A stretch of DNA of 64,000 nt from Rhizopus arrhizus (GCA_024220505.1 JAKZZE010000003.1:1984001-2048000), one strand, 5' to 3'; numbered from the stretch's first letter, positions 26,348-37,560 are shown. Notes: a model not told the origin generated them from the letters alone. Made by a program: numbers and translations.

Positions 26348-27622
26348 ATGAAAACAAAAACGTGGGCTTTACTTGCTTCAACTTTAAGACATGAATGGAG
26401 ATATACAAGTACACCGGTTGCCTTTCAACCCAGGTACCACATTAAGCCAAATATTGATCATTACTATTATTCTTCTCTCGCCACACATATACCATCACAA
26501 CAACTGCCTGTAGTGGATTATTTCTCTCGTCCACCATCAACGCCTTCTTATACCTTGTCTCACGGTGCTTCAGGATTTGCTAAAAACCGACGTTACACAA
26601 CACCCGATGTCAAAAGAAAAAGAAATCACTACTGCAGTGTTCAGATCGGCGAAGATGCTTATTTTAGACGATCGGATGCATTAGGCGTAGCAGATGGTGT
26701 GGGTGGATGGTCTGATAGGAAGAGTAAGTAGATTCAAGTAGACAATAGAAAGAAACTGAGTGCAATTTAAAATAGGTGCTGATGCTGCACTGTATTCAAG
26801 AAAATTAATGCACCATGCTTATTTGGAGTTGGAAAGATTTGAAAATGTAGAAGACCCTTATTTTTATAAATACGATCAAGTAGATCCTGTACACATCCTA
26901 CAGAACAGTTATGAAAAAAGCATGTCAGAAATGATGAAAGATGTAACTATTTATTATTTCTGTTTCTTTCATCTAATTTTAATTAGGGTATTCTTGGTTC
27001 ATCTACCGCTTGTCTTGCTATCTTGCGTCACTCAGAGCTAAGGATAGCTAATCTTGGTGATTGTGGTGTGTCTGTGATTCGACATCATAATTATATCTTT
27101 CAAAGCGAAGAACAGCAACATTCTTTTAATTTTCCTTTTCAGTTGGGCCCCAATTCCCCTGATAAACCAAATGATGCTCAGGCAAGTCAATCAAAAACAA
27201 AGAAAAAAAAAAAATGAAGCTTACATCGTTCCTTAGTCTTTTACTGTGCGAGTAGAGAAGGGTGATATCATCATTATGGGTTCAGATGGTCTTTTTGATA
27301 ACTTGTTTGATAAAGACATCTTGTCTATTGTTCAATCTCACGTAGCCTCACGCAGAGGTCAATTATTATCCCTTGAACCTCAAAAGATATCAGATGAATT
27401 GGCTGAGAGAGCCAAAATAGTCAGTCGAACTAAGCTAGATGTAGAAAGCCCCTTTCAAGAAAAAGCAGTCAATGAAGGAATTTATTATCAAGTAAGTCAA
27501 AACAATCTCTCCTACCCTTGCTTTCTTTACTTATTTATTTATAGGGTGGAAAGGCAGATGATATCAGTGTGCTGGTTGCTATCGTAAAGGATGCTGAGAG
27601 CGCGCCTGACAGAAGGTTGTAA
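26348..27622 (+). CDS. PP2C-type protein phosphatase, PTC7/PPTC7-like
   Basis: Five exons, 26348-26723, 26776-26942, 26987-27181, 27237-27491 and 27545-27622, give about 356 residues. PTC7-class enzymes are mitochondrial Ser/Thr phosphatases that act on coenzyme Q synthesis; that role is inferred from family. The N-terminus is rich in Arg/Lys/Ser/Thr and looks like a mitochondrial presequence. Metal-binding motifs are present: GVADGVGGW, NLGDCG, MGSDGLFDN and GKADDISVLVA. The third intron (27182-27236) starts with GCAAGT and ends with TTAG, a GC-AG intron; splicing it gives NDAQ-SFTVRVEKGD in frame, and no GT donor does. Confidence 0.9.
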
Positions 27623-27795
27623 ATAAAAAAAAAAGTTTTAATTCATCTACTATTGTCTGACTTTTAATTGTCCGGGATTCGGAATGACCTAAAGACTGTA
27701 AATGCGTGTGAGAGGGAAAATGAATGGGACAGAGAGAAAAGGAAGCAGTAAATGGGAAATGCTTCATTTTCCTCCTTTTTAATTGATTATATAAT

Positions 27796-28859
27796 ATGGC
27801 CGCTGTTGCAGCTCAAATCTCCAAGAAGAGAAAGGTAAAAAAAAGAAAGATGGATGGATGGATGAATATGTATATTAATTTATTTTAAATAGTTTGTAAG
27901 TTTTTTTTAGAAAAAAAAAAAAAAATCAACCTCATTTCAACTCACTAATTAAACATCATTCAGGTCGCCGATGGTGTCTTTTACGCCGAATTGAACGAGT
28001 TCTTGACTCGTGAACTTGCTGAAGCTGGTTACGCTGGTGTTGAAGTCCGTGTCACCCCTGCCCGTACTGAGTATGTATATCTACTGTTCAAACATCAAAA
28101 GAAAGAGAGAGAGGGGGGAGAAGAGTGTGCGGAAAGAGAGGGAGAGGAGAATAGAAAGAGTGCAGTGTAGAGGGAGAGGAGAATAGAAAGAGTGCAGTGT
28201 AGAGGACGAGCAGAAACTAATAGACTGTCAATAGAATCATCATCCGTGCTACTCACACTCAAAACGTTCTTGGTGAAAAGGGTCGTCGTATTCGTGAATT
28301 GACCACCCTTGTTCAAAAGCGTTTCAAGTTCCCCGAAAACGCTGTTGAGCTCTATGCTGAACGTGTTCAAAACCGTGGTCTCTGTGCCATTGCCCAATGT
28401 GAATCTGTCAAGTTCAAGCTTCTCAACGGTTTGGCTGTCCGTCGGTAGGTTGCAAAAGAAAATATAAAACAGTTGTACTCACCTTATTCTAGTGCCTGTT
28501 ATGGTGTCATCCGTTTCGTTATGGAATCTGGTGCCAAGGGTTGTGAAGTCGTTGTCTCTGGTAAGGTTCGTGCTGCCCGTGCCAAGGCCATGAAGTTTGC
28601 TGACGGTTTCATGATTCACTCTGGTAACCCTGCCCGTGAATTCATCACGACCGCTGTCCGTCACGTTGACTTGCGTCAAGGTGTCTTGGGTATCAAGGTC
28701 AAGATCATGTTGGACAATGACCCTACTGGTCGCAACGGTCCCAAGCAAACTCTTCCTGATATCGTCACCATCCTCGAACCCAAGGATGAAGCTCCTATCA
28801 CTGAACCTTCTGCTCAAGACTTCAGACCTGCTGCTGTTGAACCTGTTGAAGCTCATTAA
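27796..28859 (+). CDS. RPS3: 40S ribosomal protein uS3
   Basis: Exons 27796-27834, 27893-27895 (3 nt), 27964-28070, 28235-28444 and 28493-28859 give about 241 residues, the normal eukaryotic length. The KH-domain sequence is highly conserved ([55 protein letters not shown]). Without the 3-nt exon the N-terminus would read KRK-VADG; with it, KRK-F-VADG, as in uS3 across eukaryotes. Strong codon bias fits a highly expressed gene. The third intron holds an exact 32-bp tandem duplication. A poly(A) signal-like AATAAA follows the stop at about 28870. Confidence 0.97.
27893..27895 (+). other. RPS3: Proposed 3-nt micro-exon (TTT, Phe) of RPS3
   Basis: The three bases are flanked by a 3' splice site (TTTTAAATAG) and a 5' splice site (GTAAGT). 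The resulting introns are 58 and 68 nt, typical for this window, and each has a plausible branch site (TATTAATT and ACTAATT). Read as one, the intron would be 129 nt and one invariant residue would be missing. Confidence 0.75.
28137..28200. repeat. Exact 2 x 32-bp tandem repeat in RPS3 intron
   Basis: Unit begins AGAGGGAGAGGAG and ends AGTGCAGTGT; copies at 28137-28168 and 28169-28200, with the start of a third copy following. Purine-rich on the coding strand. Confidence 0.9.
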
Positions 28860-28966
28860 AAAGTTTTTGAATAAACTTTTTTAAATTATAAACCGTTCTT
28901 TTATATGTATGAATGTGTGTATAAATATATTTATTATATATTGTGTAAATGTATACAGTTGTAGGA

Positions 28967-30880
28967 TTATCTTGATCTTTGGAATATAGTTGTTACAGAG
29001 GACCACCAAGATTTTCTATGTTGTGAAGTATAAAAATCATGCTCATCATCCAGACTCGTCCTTCCTTCGCCCGTTCCCGTAAATCTTCCTCCCGTCATCC
29101 ATTCATTATTATGTTGATATGGATCGCCATAGAATTCATTGTCATACATCTCGCTCGATTTGGCCATCATCTGACGTTTTTGGCGTCGTTTGTAGAATAT
29201 CAGACCAGCTGCAATCAAAGCCACGCCAGCTGCCCCTCCTATCGTCCCTCCTACGATAGCACTTGTTGAGCTTGTTAAACCTGAACCTCCATCGCTATTT
29301 GTTGTATCCAACGCAAGCGTAGGTATCACAGTTCTGCAAGAAAATTTAGTTATTTTTATTGGCTCAGCCCACTTTTTTAAAAAAAAAGAACCTACGTGGT
29401 AGGAATGACAGTAGTGATAGTTGTAGTGATACCATTGATGACAACGGCAGTCTCTGTGGTGATATCAGTTGATATGGTAACACTGGTTGTATGATATCTA
29501 GGTGAAGCGCCTATTGTTGTCGTAGTGGTGGGTTGGTTACTAGTTGTGGTTGGTTCCTGAGTAGTAGCTGTGTTTTCTTGTGTGGTGGTTGTAGTGGGAA
29601 TAGGAGTGTTGGTGGTGGTAGAAGAAGGAGGTATTGTGGTGGTTGTGGGATTCGGTGTCGTGGTTGAAGGGACCACAGTGGTGGTTGAAGGGTCCACGGT
29701 GGTGGTAGTAGAAATAGGTGGATCTGTGGTGGTCGAAGGAGCGACGGTAGTAGTGGGAGGAACGGTTGATTCACTGCTACTATTAGCTGTATTTGTTGTT
29801 GAAGAAGCTGGAACAGTTGTTGATGACGGCTCATTTGTACTACTAGGGAGGTGAGATGTTGTAGTGGGCCCAGCTGTACTTTGGCTATTAGAAGTAGTAA
29901 TAGGATCAACAGTACTTGTACTTATTTCTGCAGAAGACTGTGCCGATGTTGGTGGACTTTCTGAAGAAGAGCTTGCTGTTGTTGTAGGCACAACTTCAGA
30001 AGTTGTAGCAGTGATAGCATTCGAGCTTGTCGTAGCCGCAGCCTCTGTAGTTGTGCTTTGTGCGGTGGTTGTATCAGCCGTTGTGGGCTCTGATGTGGTC
30101 GTTCTTTCTTCAGTGGTTGCTACGGCGGTTTCTCGAGAAGACATTGTAGAAGAAGAAGAAGAAACAATAGTTTGTCTGTGTTCAGCAAATTATCACCAAA
30201 GAAAGGAAAATTGGTAAAAAAAGAATTTTTTGTTTTTGTTTAAAAATAGATTTATACGGGAGTGGAAATGTTAATCTCATTTAAAAATGCATATTTTTTT
30301 TTACTTACGTAGTAGATACTTCTGCTGTTGTAGTTTGTTCTACACTTGTTGTACTCACGCTTTCTTCAGCAGTCGACGTCGGCCCTGCTGTTGGTTCGGC
30401 AGTAGCTGTGGTTGATGTATCCAAAGCAGAAACTGTATCCAAAGCCGTTGTCGAGTTGGCTAATGTAGTCGAGTCGGACCTTGTTGTGGGACCTTCGGAT
30501 GTAGGGCTTGGTGTATCACGGCTAGAAGTTGTACTACTTTCTGTGTCCGCTGTGGCTCGGTCAGTAAATGATGGACTGTCAATTGTTGTAGAACCGGCTG
30601 ATGCTCTCTCTGTTGATGAACTTGGGCTTTCTTCAATTGTCGTTGTGGGCCGTTCTGTTGTTGCTGATTCTGTTGTTGCTACCTCTGTTGTTGCTGCTTC
30701 CGTTGTAGGCCGTTCTGTAGTTGCTGCCTCTGTTGTAGGCCGTTCTGTGGTTGCTGCCTCTGTTGTTGTAAGACTTTCTGCGGCAGTACGGGTAGTTCTA
30801 GATTCATCACTTGTAGTAGTGATGATTCTTTCAGTTTCTGTTATTCTCTCTGTCGTCTGTCGGTCGGCGGATTCAGACAT
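28967..30880 (-). CDS. Mucin-like Ser/Thr-rich single-pass membrane protein (Mid2/Wsc-type sensor layout)
   Basis: Three exons on the minus strand, 30309-30880, 29396-30175 and 28967-29333, join in phase and give about 572 residues; the separate long open frames in the region are one gene. Residues 1 to about 450 are almost only Thr, Ser, Ala, Glu and Pro, with a 10-residue period (TTEAATTERP) repeated near residues 40-70. One membrane segment (AIVGGTIGGAAGVALIAAGLIFY) is followed by a basic stop-transfer (KRRQKRQ) and a cytoplasmic tail of about 85 residues with several Tyr. The layout is that of heavily O-mannosylated cell wall stress sensors. No N-terminal signal peptide is visible (MSESADRQTTERITE), so either it is inserted by its only membrane segment or a 5' exon is missing. 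Confidence 0.75.
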
Positions 30881-31069
30881 GTTTAAAAAAGAAAGGAGAA
30901 GAAAGAAGAAGAAAAAAAGATATCACAAAAGGAAGAACATTTCTATTTCTGACTTTTTTCGTTGGGCAAATTTATTTATACACTCATATACATTTTAATT
31001 ACTTTATTTTCTATACCAAATTTAAATAATCTTTGTCTAACAAAAGAGTTATTAATCAGTAGAAGTTCT

Positions 31070-31872
31070 ATTTTATCCACACTTATTCTTCTCATCTTCT
31101 TTTGTAATCAGAAAATCTCATAAAGCAATATTTTGGAAGTAGGAGGACAGCCAGGAACATCGATGTCAACAGAAACGATGCGGTCGCATCCACAAACAAC
31201 AGAGTAAGGATAGTGATAGTATCCACCACCGTTAGTGCAAATTCCCTTGGAAATAACTAACGAGATTCAGACATCCTGTAGTCGCATTAGTCATACTTTT
31301 CAATTTGTTTATCTTTTATGTTTTACCTGATCATATACTTCTCTCAAGGCAGGAGCCATCATATTTGTCAAAGTATTAGCAACAATCGTAACATCAGATT
31401 GACAAGGTGAAGCCTGGAAAACGGTACTGAGACGATCTTGATCATTACAAGGAGCTGAACAATACATCATTTCCTAAAAAATCGTCATTCAATTTCATTC
31501 TTTATTGCATCTTTTCTTCCTTCTATACACGACGGGCACAACAATCTAAACCAAAAGGAACCTTCACGAACCCAACTGACAACACGATCGATAGTCGGTA
31601 AAACATATTCTAAGGATCGTAGTTAAAAAAGAACGATCATTTTTGCTTTTTAGCTACTTCTTTTTTTATCGGCGCTATTATTTGGCTTTACTGTAATATC
31701 TTTAATTTGATGGATATTTCTGACAACTTCACTTGACACTGAACAATGTGCTGTTGCCAATCTAGGGATTGTCAATGTTGAATATTTGAATTGGCTTTTG
31801 TTTTACCTGTACTTCAAAACTTGTGCCTAATATTCTTTTGGCAGTGTTTGATCCATGTGCAATTGAAATCAT
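31070..31872 (-). pseudogene. Decayed copy of complex I 20-kDa Fe-S subunit (NDUFS7/NuoB)
   Basis: Read on the minus strand, recognisable blocks lie in order: YVLPTIDRVVSWVREG (about 31560-31610), FGLDCCA (about 31525), [15 protein letters not shown] (about 31440-31470), [20 protein letters not shown] (31360-31430), [11 protein letters not shown], then [30 protein letters not shown] and LLYEIF (31110-31240), with LQKKMRR after a stop. Lesions: loss of five residues before FGL, an extra C after CCA, a frameshift plus stop in the segment after MSESR, and TGA at 31108-31110 replacing a Gln codon. Two spliceosomal introns are retained, so this is not a processed copy. A presequence-like start may extend to 31872. 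Iron-sulfur cysteines CC and GC-PGC are still visible. Confidence 0.85.
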
Positions 31873-32120
31873 TTCACCTTTCAGGAGAAATAGGGGAGGC
31901 CTTTTAATGGAATAAAAAAAAAAGCCAACTCTTTCAAATCAGAGTTAAAGATGAAAATCAAAAATAGCAATGACGTAATGAACTCTGTCAACAAAAGTAA
32001 CATATGCATTATAAAAAATAACATTTTTATTATAAAAACTGTACGTGTATATTTAAAGATAAAAGCTATATCTTTCTAAAAACATATTTCGATTTAAGCC
32101 TTGGTTCTCTATATAGCAGC

Positions 32121-32852
32121 TTACTTGGCAGCTGTAGTATCATCAGCAACATCAGTAGCAGTATCGGAAGCAGTAGCAGCAGTTTTCTTTGCAGTACCAT
32201 GAGCTTTTTTAGCAGCAGTTTGATCTGCAGGTGATTGAGGGGCGGGCTTCTTAGGGGCAGGCTTTTCAGGAGCAGGCTCTTCGGCTTCTCCGCTACCTCC
32301 AAGGGGAGGTAAAGGAAGACCACCCGTTATTCCAGTGAGATCTGGAAGACCACCTTTTGATCCAGCACCCGGAATCGGAAGACCACTTAATGCACCAGTT
32401 GGAAGGCCACCTTTAGTAATGTCACCAACCACAGGAAGACCACCACCGGCCAACGAAGAGACTGGCAAACCATCAAGTGCACCACCAGAGCCTCTCTTCA
32501 TCTTGCGGGAAAGTACTCCTCTTTTCTTCAATGCGCCTTGGTCAGAAGGAGCATCTGTGTATGCATCAGTTTTTGATTGGCTGGGAGCAGGTTCACCAGA
32601 GGGCTCAGAATCACTAAGACCAAGACCGCCACCTGCAATACCAGGCAAGCCACCAGGCAAGTCACCAACAAGAGGGAGATCTCTCTTAATACGCTTTACT
32701 TCATTTTCAACTTCAGCGTCAACTTTATCATCAACTTTTTTAGCAATATGACCTATTTTATCTACAGGTTTTTCAGCAGGTTTAGTGGGAAGAGCAAGAT
32801 TGGAACCAATAAGACAAGAAATGGCAAAAGTGATGAAAAGAATAGAACGCAT
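32121..32852 (-). CDS. Secreted Gly/Leu/Pro-repeat protein with dibasic processing sites
   Basis: Single exon, about 243 residues from the chosen start at 32852, which opens a signal peptide (MRSILFITFAISCLIGSNLA). The mature part has three blocks: a charged propeptide-like stretch ending VKRIKR (about residue 58), a middle part with KKR and KMKR sites (about residues 112-122), and a repeat block in which GLP or GGLP recurs about ten times (GGLPVVGD, GGLPTGALSGLPIP, GGLPDLTG, GGLPLPPLGG). The C-terminus is Pro/Ala/Lys-rich. The KR sites suit Kex2-type cleavage. I do not know the family; a cell-surface or repellent-like role is only a guess. An in-frame ATG 12 codons upstream is possible but would bury the signal peptide. 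Confidence 0.65.
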   Translation of the reverse strand: MRSILFITFAISCLIGSNLALPTKPAEKPVDKIGHIAKKVDDKVDAEVENEVKRIKRDLPLVGDLPGGLPGIAGGGLGLSDSEPSGEPAPSQSKTDAYTDAPSDQGALKKRGVLSRKMKRGSGGALDGLPVSSLAGGGLPVVGDITKGGLPTGALSGLPIPGAGSKGGLPDLTGITGGLPLPPLGGSGEAEEPAPEKPAPKKPAPQSPADQTAAKKAHGTAKKTAATASDTATDVADDTTAAK

Positions 32853-32888
32853 ATTGAATAATGAAATCCAAATAAAATAAAAATCCAA

Positions 32889-34432
32889 AAGAAAAAAAAA
32901 ACAAAAGACTTTTATACTCTTTTTTTTTTTTTACTTCCCTTAAACTTTGATGGTATCCTATGTTGGATTGAGCTTGTTAAGAAATAAAGATGGACATTAT
33001 GCATGGAGTGATCCTAGAGGGGTTAAAGGGAGAGAAAAAGAGAAAGGAGAGGGGATTTGATTTTAGGAGGAGTAAGATAATCTTTTCCGATTTTAGTTTC
33101 ATTTTTTGATTGAAATTCAACATAACACCTAACTCTCTCTTTTACATATACTTATTCACTTTAATGTTTCATGTACTCTATTCGGCCATAATAGAGCAAA
33201 AAGAGGAGAAAAGATGAAAAAAAAATAAGATTGCTACTAAATCATTCCTTCATGTATCATTTACTCCTATTATTTAGATCCACTTTTTTAGTTTTCTTTT
33301 TTTTTTAGGAAGAAAGAGAAAGGAAGACGTACTTGAGCATTGTTCAATTCATCTTAATTCACTTATAGAAACTGTTCAATAAAGTACTACCTTGTATATT
33401 ACAAAGAATATAATGTATTTTTTTTTTTTGAATGAGTGCTCCCTCCTGCATTAGTTTCTTTTTTATATCCAGGATAAAGCAATCCTCTCCTTGTTTCGTA
33501 TGACAAGATTAAGTCGCTATTTTCTGCCAATCTTCTACGAGTGAGGTTGAATGAGAGGTTTTTGTGATCGACAGAGTAAAAATTCCACTGTTTTGATTCA
33601 AACAGTGGCGTATTATAGATATTTTGCGGGAGATTTACATATCCTTTGTGTAGTAACAAGGATCATCTAACCATAATTTTTTTTTTGCTTTCCGACATAG
33701 CAGTAATTGAAAACGTACCGTTATTGTGGGATAATAGCAAGATAAGTATAGACTGATTGTTGAACATTATATCGAAATATTTTTTTTTTCTTACTTTTCT
33801 GTTATTCTGCATGAATTATGTCCTTCTCCTCATTTTACTTCAAACTTAAGCTCCCGTTTAATAAGTCATTTATCTAAAATATAACAGGCATTAACTACTT
33901 TGAAAATAGTAGCCAAAATGAGGCTTGTTTAGGTATTTTTTAGCTAGATGGTGCATGTAACCACAATCAGGATTTTTTGATGATCTTGAGGTCAAATCAG
34001 GAGAAGAAGAAAATATAATCTACAGAGCTTTACGTTGTGCCGAATGCATGTGCAAAAAAAAAAAAAAAAAAAAAAAAAAAACAGGTTAGGACAATGTAAC
34101 TTGCAAAAGACTTTATTGCATGTCTCACTAAAGAGAAATAAAATAACATTCCAAATAGGTATCCTTTTATAAAAAGAAATAAAAGTTTTCTTTTTGTATC
34201 TAGACACTTTAAAATCTTCTTCAACATGTCATGTCTCTTTGGTTCTGACTGGTTAGAAATACAAGGTCTTATATTGCTCATATTTTGTCACAAAACAAAG
34301 ATAAAAGGGGCTCTGTTTTCTGGAAAAAAACGGATGCTTTACTAAAGGCTTTGCTTAAATATTCAAATTACAGAAAAAAAAAAAAGGAGGACAATATCAT
34401 CGTTAAGATTTGCTTTCTTCAAAATCAATGTT

Positions 34433-34478
<46 letters not shown>

Positions 34479-35569
34479 AGAAATTTATGTTTCCATTGGC
34501 ATAGAAAAAAAAGAAGGGAGGGAGGGTTGGGGAGAAGTTTTCCTTTTAATATAAAATGACATTTTCCATTATTTATTACTATTTTATTTGAATATAAAGC
34601 GTTTATTGGTTGAAATTAATTAATTTCTGTGAAATGCAATCACTTTTATACAATGTGTCTATCTTTTCCTCACAAAATATGTAAGTACTAGATGCCTTAT
34701 TTACTTTCTTGCTTGAATTTAAACAATATTTTCATCATTCACCGGTATATTTACTAGATGATAAATAAAATGCGAATTATACCATGCCTTTCACTGTCAC
34801 TTTAATTGCTCTATTTCATATAAATAAACTGATTCTTTAAATTAAGGGTTGCTCCAAGAAACGTGAGTCATTAAATCCAATCTATAATCATGCAAAAACA
34901 TATTCGTTCATTATTCACTTCCAACTACTCCTCTTTTTTAGGGGATAACCTATTACTTTCGCAAGCTAAAATGACGAGCCATCATCAAAGATACCCTGTC
35001 AAGATTATGTATTTTATTGTCTCGTAATTCACACCTTGGCACTTGTGCAAACTCCTTCACTCAAAAAATTTTTTTTTACATGTTTATTGAATACCACGCA
35101 AAGCCTACTTATCTTTCAGCTGCAAGACCTATTATCTGCAAACAAAAAAATTCATTGCATAGTGCTATATTTTTTTCTAAGCTTATGTTGTCATTATAAC
35201 CATCGATTAACATAGCTATTGTCCAATCCGTCTAAACTGATTATAAACTACCTTTAATTTCCTGGTCGTTGTTACAAGTGCTGATTTGAAATATCATATT
35301 TCCAAAAGATTGTACAAAATTAAATCATCTTATTTATTCTTGACTTTAAGCAATATCTTAAAAAAGCTTGCAATAGCAAAAAACGAGCAACATACACTTC
35401 CTATGTTATGAATTCAATAGGCAATTTATATAATTAAATCTTACAAACAATTACGGCCTACAAAAGTACGGTTATTGTAACCCTCTATAGTGGCACGAAC
35501 AAAAATGAAATTTTCAGACCTTAGATCCTTGTTGAAGATAATTTAATACTTACATTGGTTAGCCAGCCT
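32889..35569. other. AT-rich, gene-poor region with homopolymers
   Basis: Contains A/T runs at 34054-34081 (A) and 34438-34476 (T). An 86-codon minus-strand frame at 33399-33659 (start of the read: LLHKGYVNLPQN) has mixed, protein-like composition but no recognisable domain, and I could not connect it to a start exon; it may be a gene fragment. Nothing else seen. Confidence 0.45.
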
Positions 35570-36480
35570 GAAACGTGTAATGGAAGCAGAGCCATCTTCA
35601 ATGAAACTTCAGATGGCAGACATCATATTGAAATGAGCAGATGTAGGCTGCACTGTATGAGTTAAAGCAATCACATGAGGATTGAATGGTTTCCATTAAC
35701 TTGCTAGTCCACACTGGTTATTTTTTACATTCTGAAAAGACATGAGATTAGAAACAATTAGACCAACATTAGAGAGACCCCATACCCAGCTCAACCATGA
35801 TCAAACAGTGAATCAAGACAAGGAAAGTGACAGCAAACATACTCAGATCAAATATACTACAAATAAGAAGGATATTCGCACGACTAGAGACATATAGAGC
35901 TTTGCACTTTTAGTAGGAAACTTTTTTTTTTACTAGCTGATATGACATCCGAAAGAAAATAAAGTAAATATTAGTAATCAACTTTTTTTCTTAGCCAAAG
36001 CCTTGTCCAACTTGCATTCGGCTGTGGTATTGGACATGGAGATGCTTTGAGCTTTACAATTCTTTTGTGCCTGACTGATCATGCAAATCAAACCAATAAT
36101 GTATTGAGACGATCTTATCAAGACGTTAACATTGGCTGTAATACTATTATCTACGCTATTTAATAGCTGCCAGCAACGGAAAAGATTAAATTTTCTTGCA
36201 AGAATAGACATCATGTCTTTCAAGTGATGAACTGAATTATCAAAGTCAGCCACATACCAACAAAGTGTACCATTAAAAGAGAAAGGAAAGTCCAGAATAT
36301 TCGGAATAGATCGTAGCCACCTTTCAGAGCCATCAGAATCAGCATTGCTGACAAAGTTTGGTGGCAGATAAGACTAAATGTGTTTAACCAATGCACCCAA
36401 GTTAGTCAAGTTAGACATATCAACATTTTTAATTGAAAGACGCATACAAGGAGTGGTTGGCTTTCACTTTATTCTGTTTA
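35570..36480 (-). pseudogene. Remnant of an unidentified multi-exon gene
   Basis: The minus strand from about 36480 to 35978 reads as protein (LSIKNVDMSNLTNLGALVKHI, then SYLPPNFVSNADSDG, WLRSIPNILDFPFSFNG, DFDNSVHHLKDMMSILARKF) with one in-frame TAG at about 36373. About 100 nt further, another protein-like stretch (PFNPHVIALTHTVQP, TSAHFNMMSAI, stop, SFIEDGSASITRF) follows, also with a TGA. Two stops in otherwise good coding sequence point to decay. No family recognised. Confidence 0.45.
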
Positions 36481-37263
36481 CTACTATTTCTCTTTTGTTT
36501 TTTGTAGTTTTAGTTGATCGATTCACTATCTTGGTTTATTTTAAAATTGCGGTTATTACAACTCCCTTTAGCACATTAAAAACAAATTAGGTATGGGGAT
36601 AAGATAGGCAGAGTAAAGAAATATATATACATATTTTAGTACAGTCTGTTCTTTATACAAATACCAGCTAGATCTTGGCCCTACGAGGCATTGATGCTAT
36701 CTTTGAAGTATCTAATGAGTTGATGGACTTGTTTGCTTTTGTTCTTTGTGTATGATATACGAAGTTTTCATTATAGAGCTCCAGGTCATATGGACAAAAA
36801 ATTAAAACTATTGAGGTGCCAATCATGCTCAAGATAAATGGAGAATGGTACAATGAAATTATTTACAATAAGAAATCAAGCAATTTCTTTAGTTAATTTA
36901 TTATTTAATTATTTCTTTGTATAACTCCAGAACAAAAACAACTAGATCGCCAGCATCCTAGTAAGTGAATGGCTTTTTCTTTATTCATTCTTGATAAGTT
37001 ACACAGGAATTACACAATTAAAACCTTTGGAAAGGAAAACGACATAAAAGATAGTCTGAAAAACAAAAATCAAAGTGGAGAAACAGCTGAGGTTAGTTTT
37101 ATATAGGATATTGTCTATAACCAGATGGATGAGAGATCGAGTGGTTCATGAAATATTCCAATTTTTTATCTATTTTTTTATCTATTTTTTTTTTTTGGAG
37201 TCCCACAAGTTGAGAAAATCGAGTTCTCTTATGCTGTATAAGCAGTTCAAAAAGGTATAATTA
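36481..37263. other. AT-rich intergenic
   Basis: No coding pattern or repeat recognised. Several A/T-rich low-complexity stretches. Confidence 0.4.
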
Positions 37264-37560
37264 GTGTGGCGACATGGATCCACATTGGCCATGGCGCAGT
37301 TGATGAGTGTAATGTCAGTGGGGACGATGGATCTGATGAGTAGCTGGTTCGTTGTATTTAGGCGTTGCATTTACCCTCCCCATGAATGTCCTAATACACG
37401 AACCCATCCTACCTAAGGTGAAGTGGTCCAATGATAGCTAGTGTGGTAGCCGGGCTAGCCGGGTTAGGATGATACTATAAGACATAGATGGAAGTCGAGG
37501 GTTCCTTACACACCTTAGGACCCAGATGAAAGTCTATGCCATACACCAGCTGGCGTGGCT
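37264..37560. other. GC-richer block, possible transposon/LTR remnant
   Basis: About 300 bp with clearly higher GC than its surroundings and no long open frame. Contains an internal short direct repeat (AGCCGGGCTAGCCGGGTTAGG at about 37448). Begins GTGTGGCGACATGG and ends near GGCGTGGCTAG. A solo LTR or other element remnant is possible, but I see no target-site duplication. Confidence 0.3.

Noticed and set aside
29570..30998. Long plus-strand Val-rich open frames over the mucin-like gene
   Set aside because: They are the reverse complement of Thr/Ser codon repeats; the minus-strand gene with membrane segment and phased introns explains the region.
33399..33659. 86-codon minus-strand open frame
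   Set aside because: No start exon with agreeing phase and no recognisable domain; mentioned only as a possible fragment.
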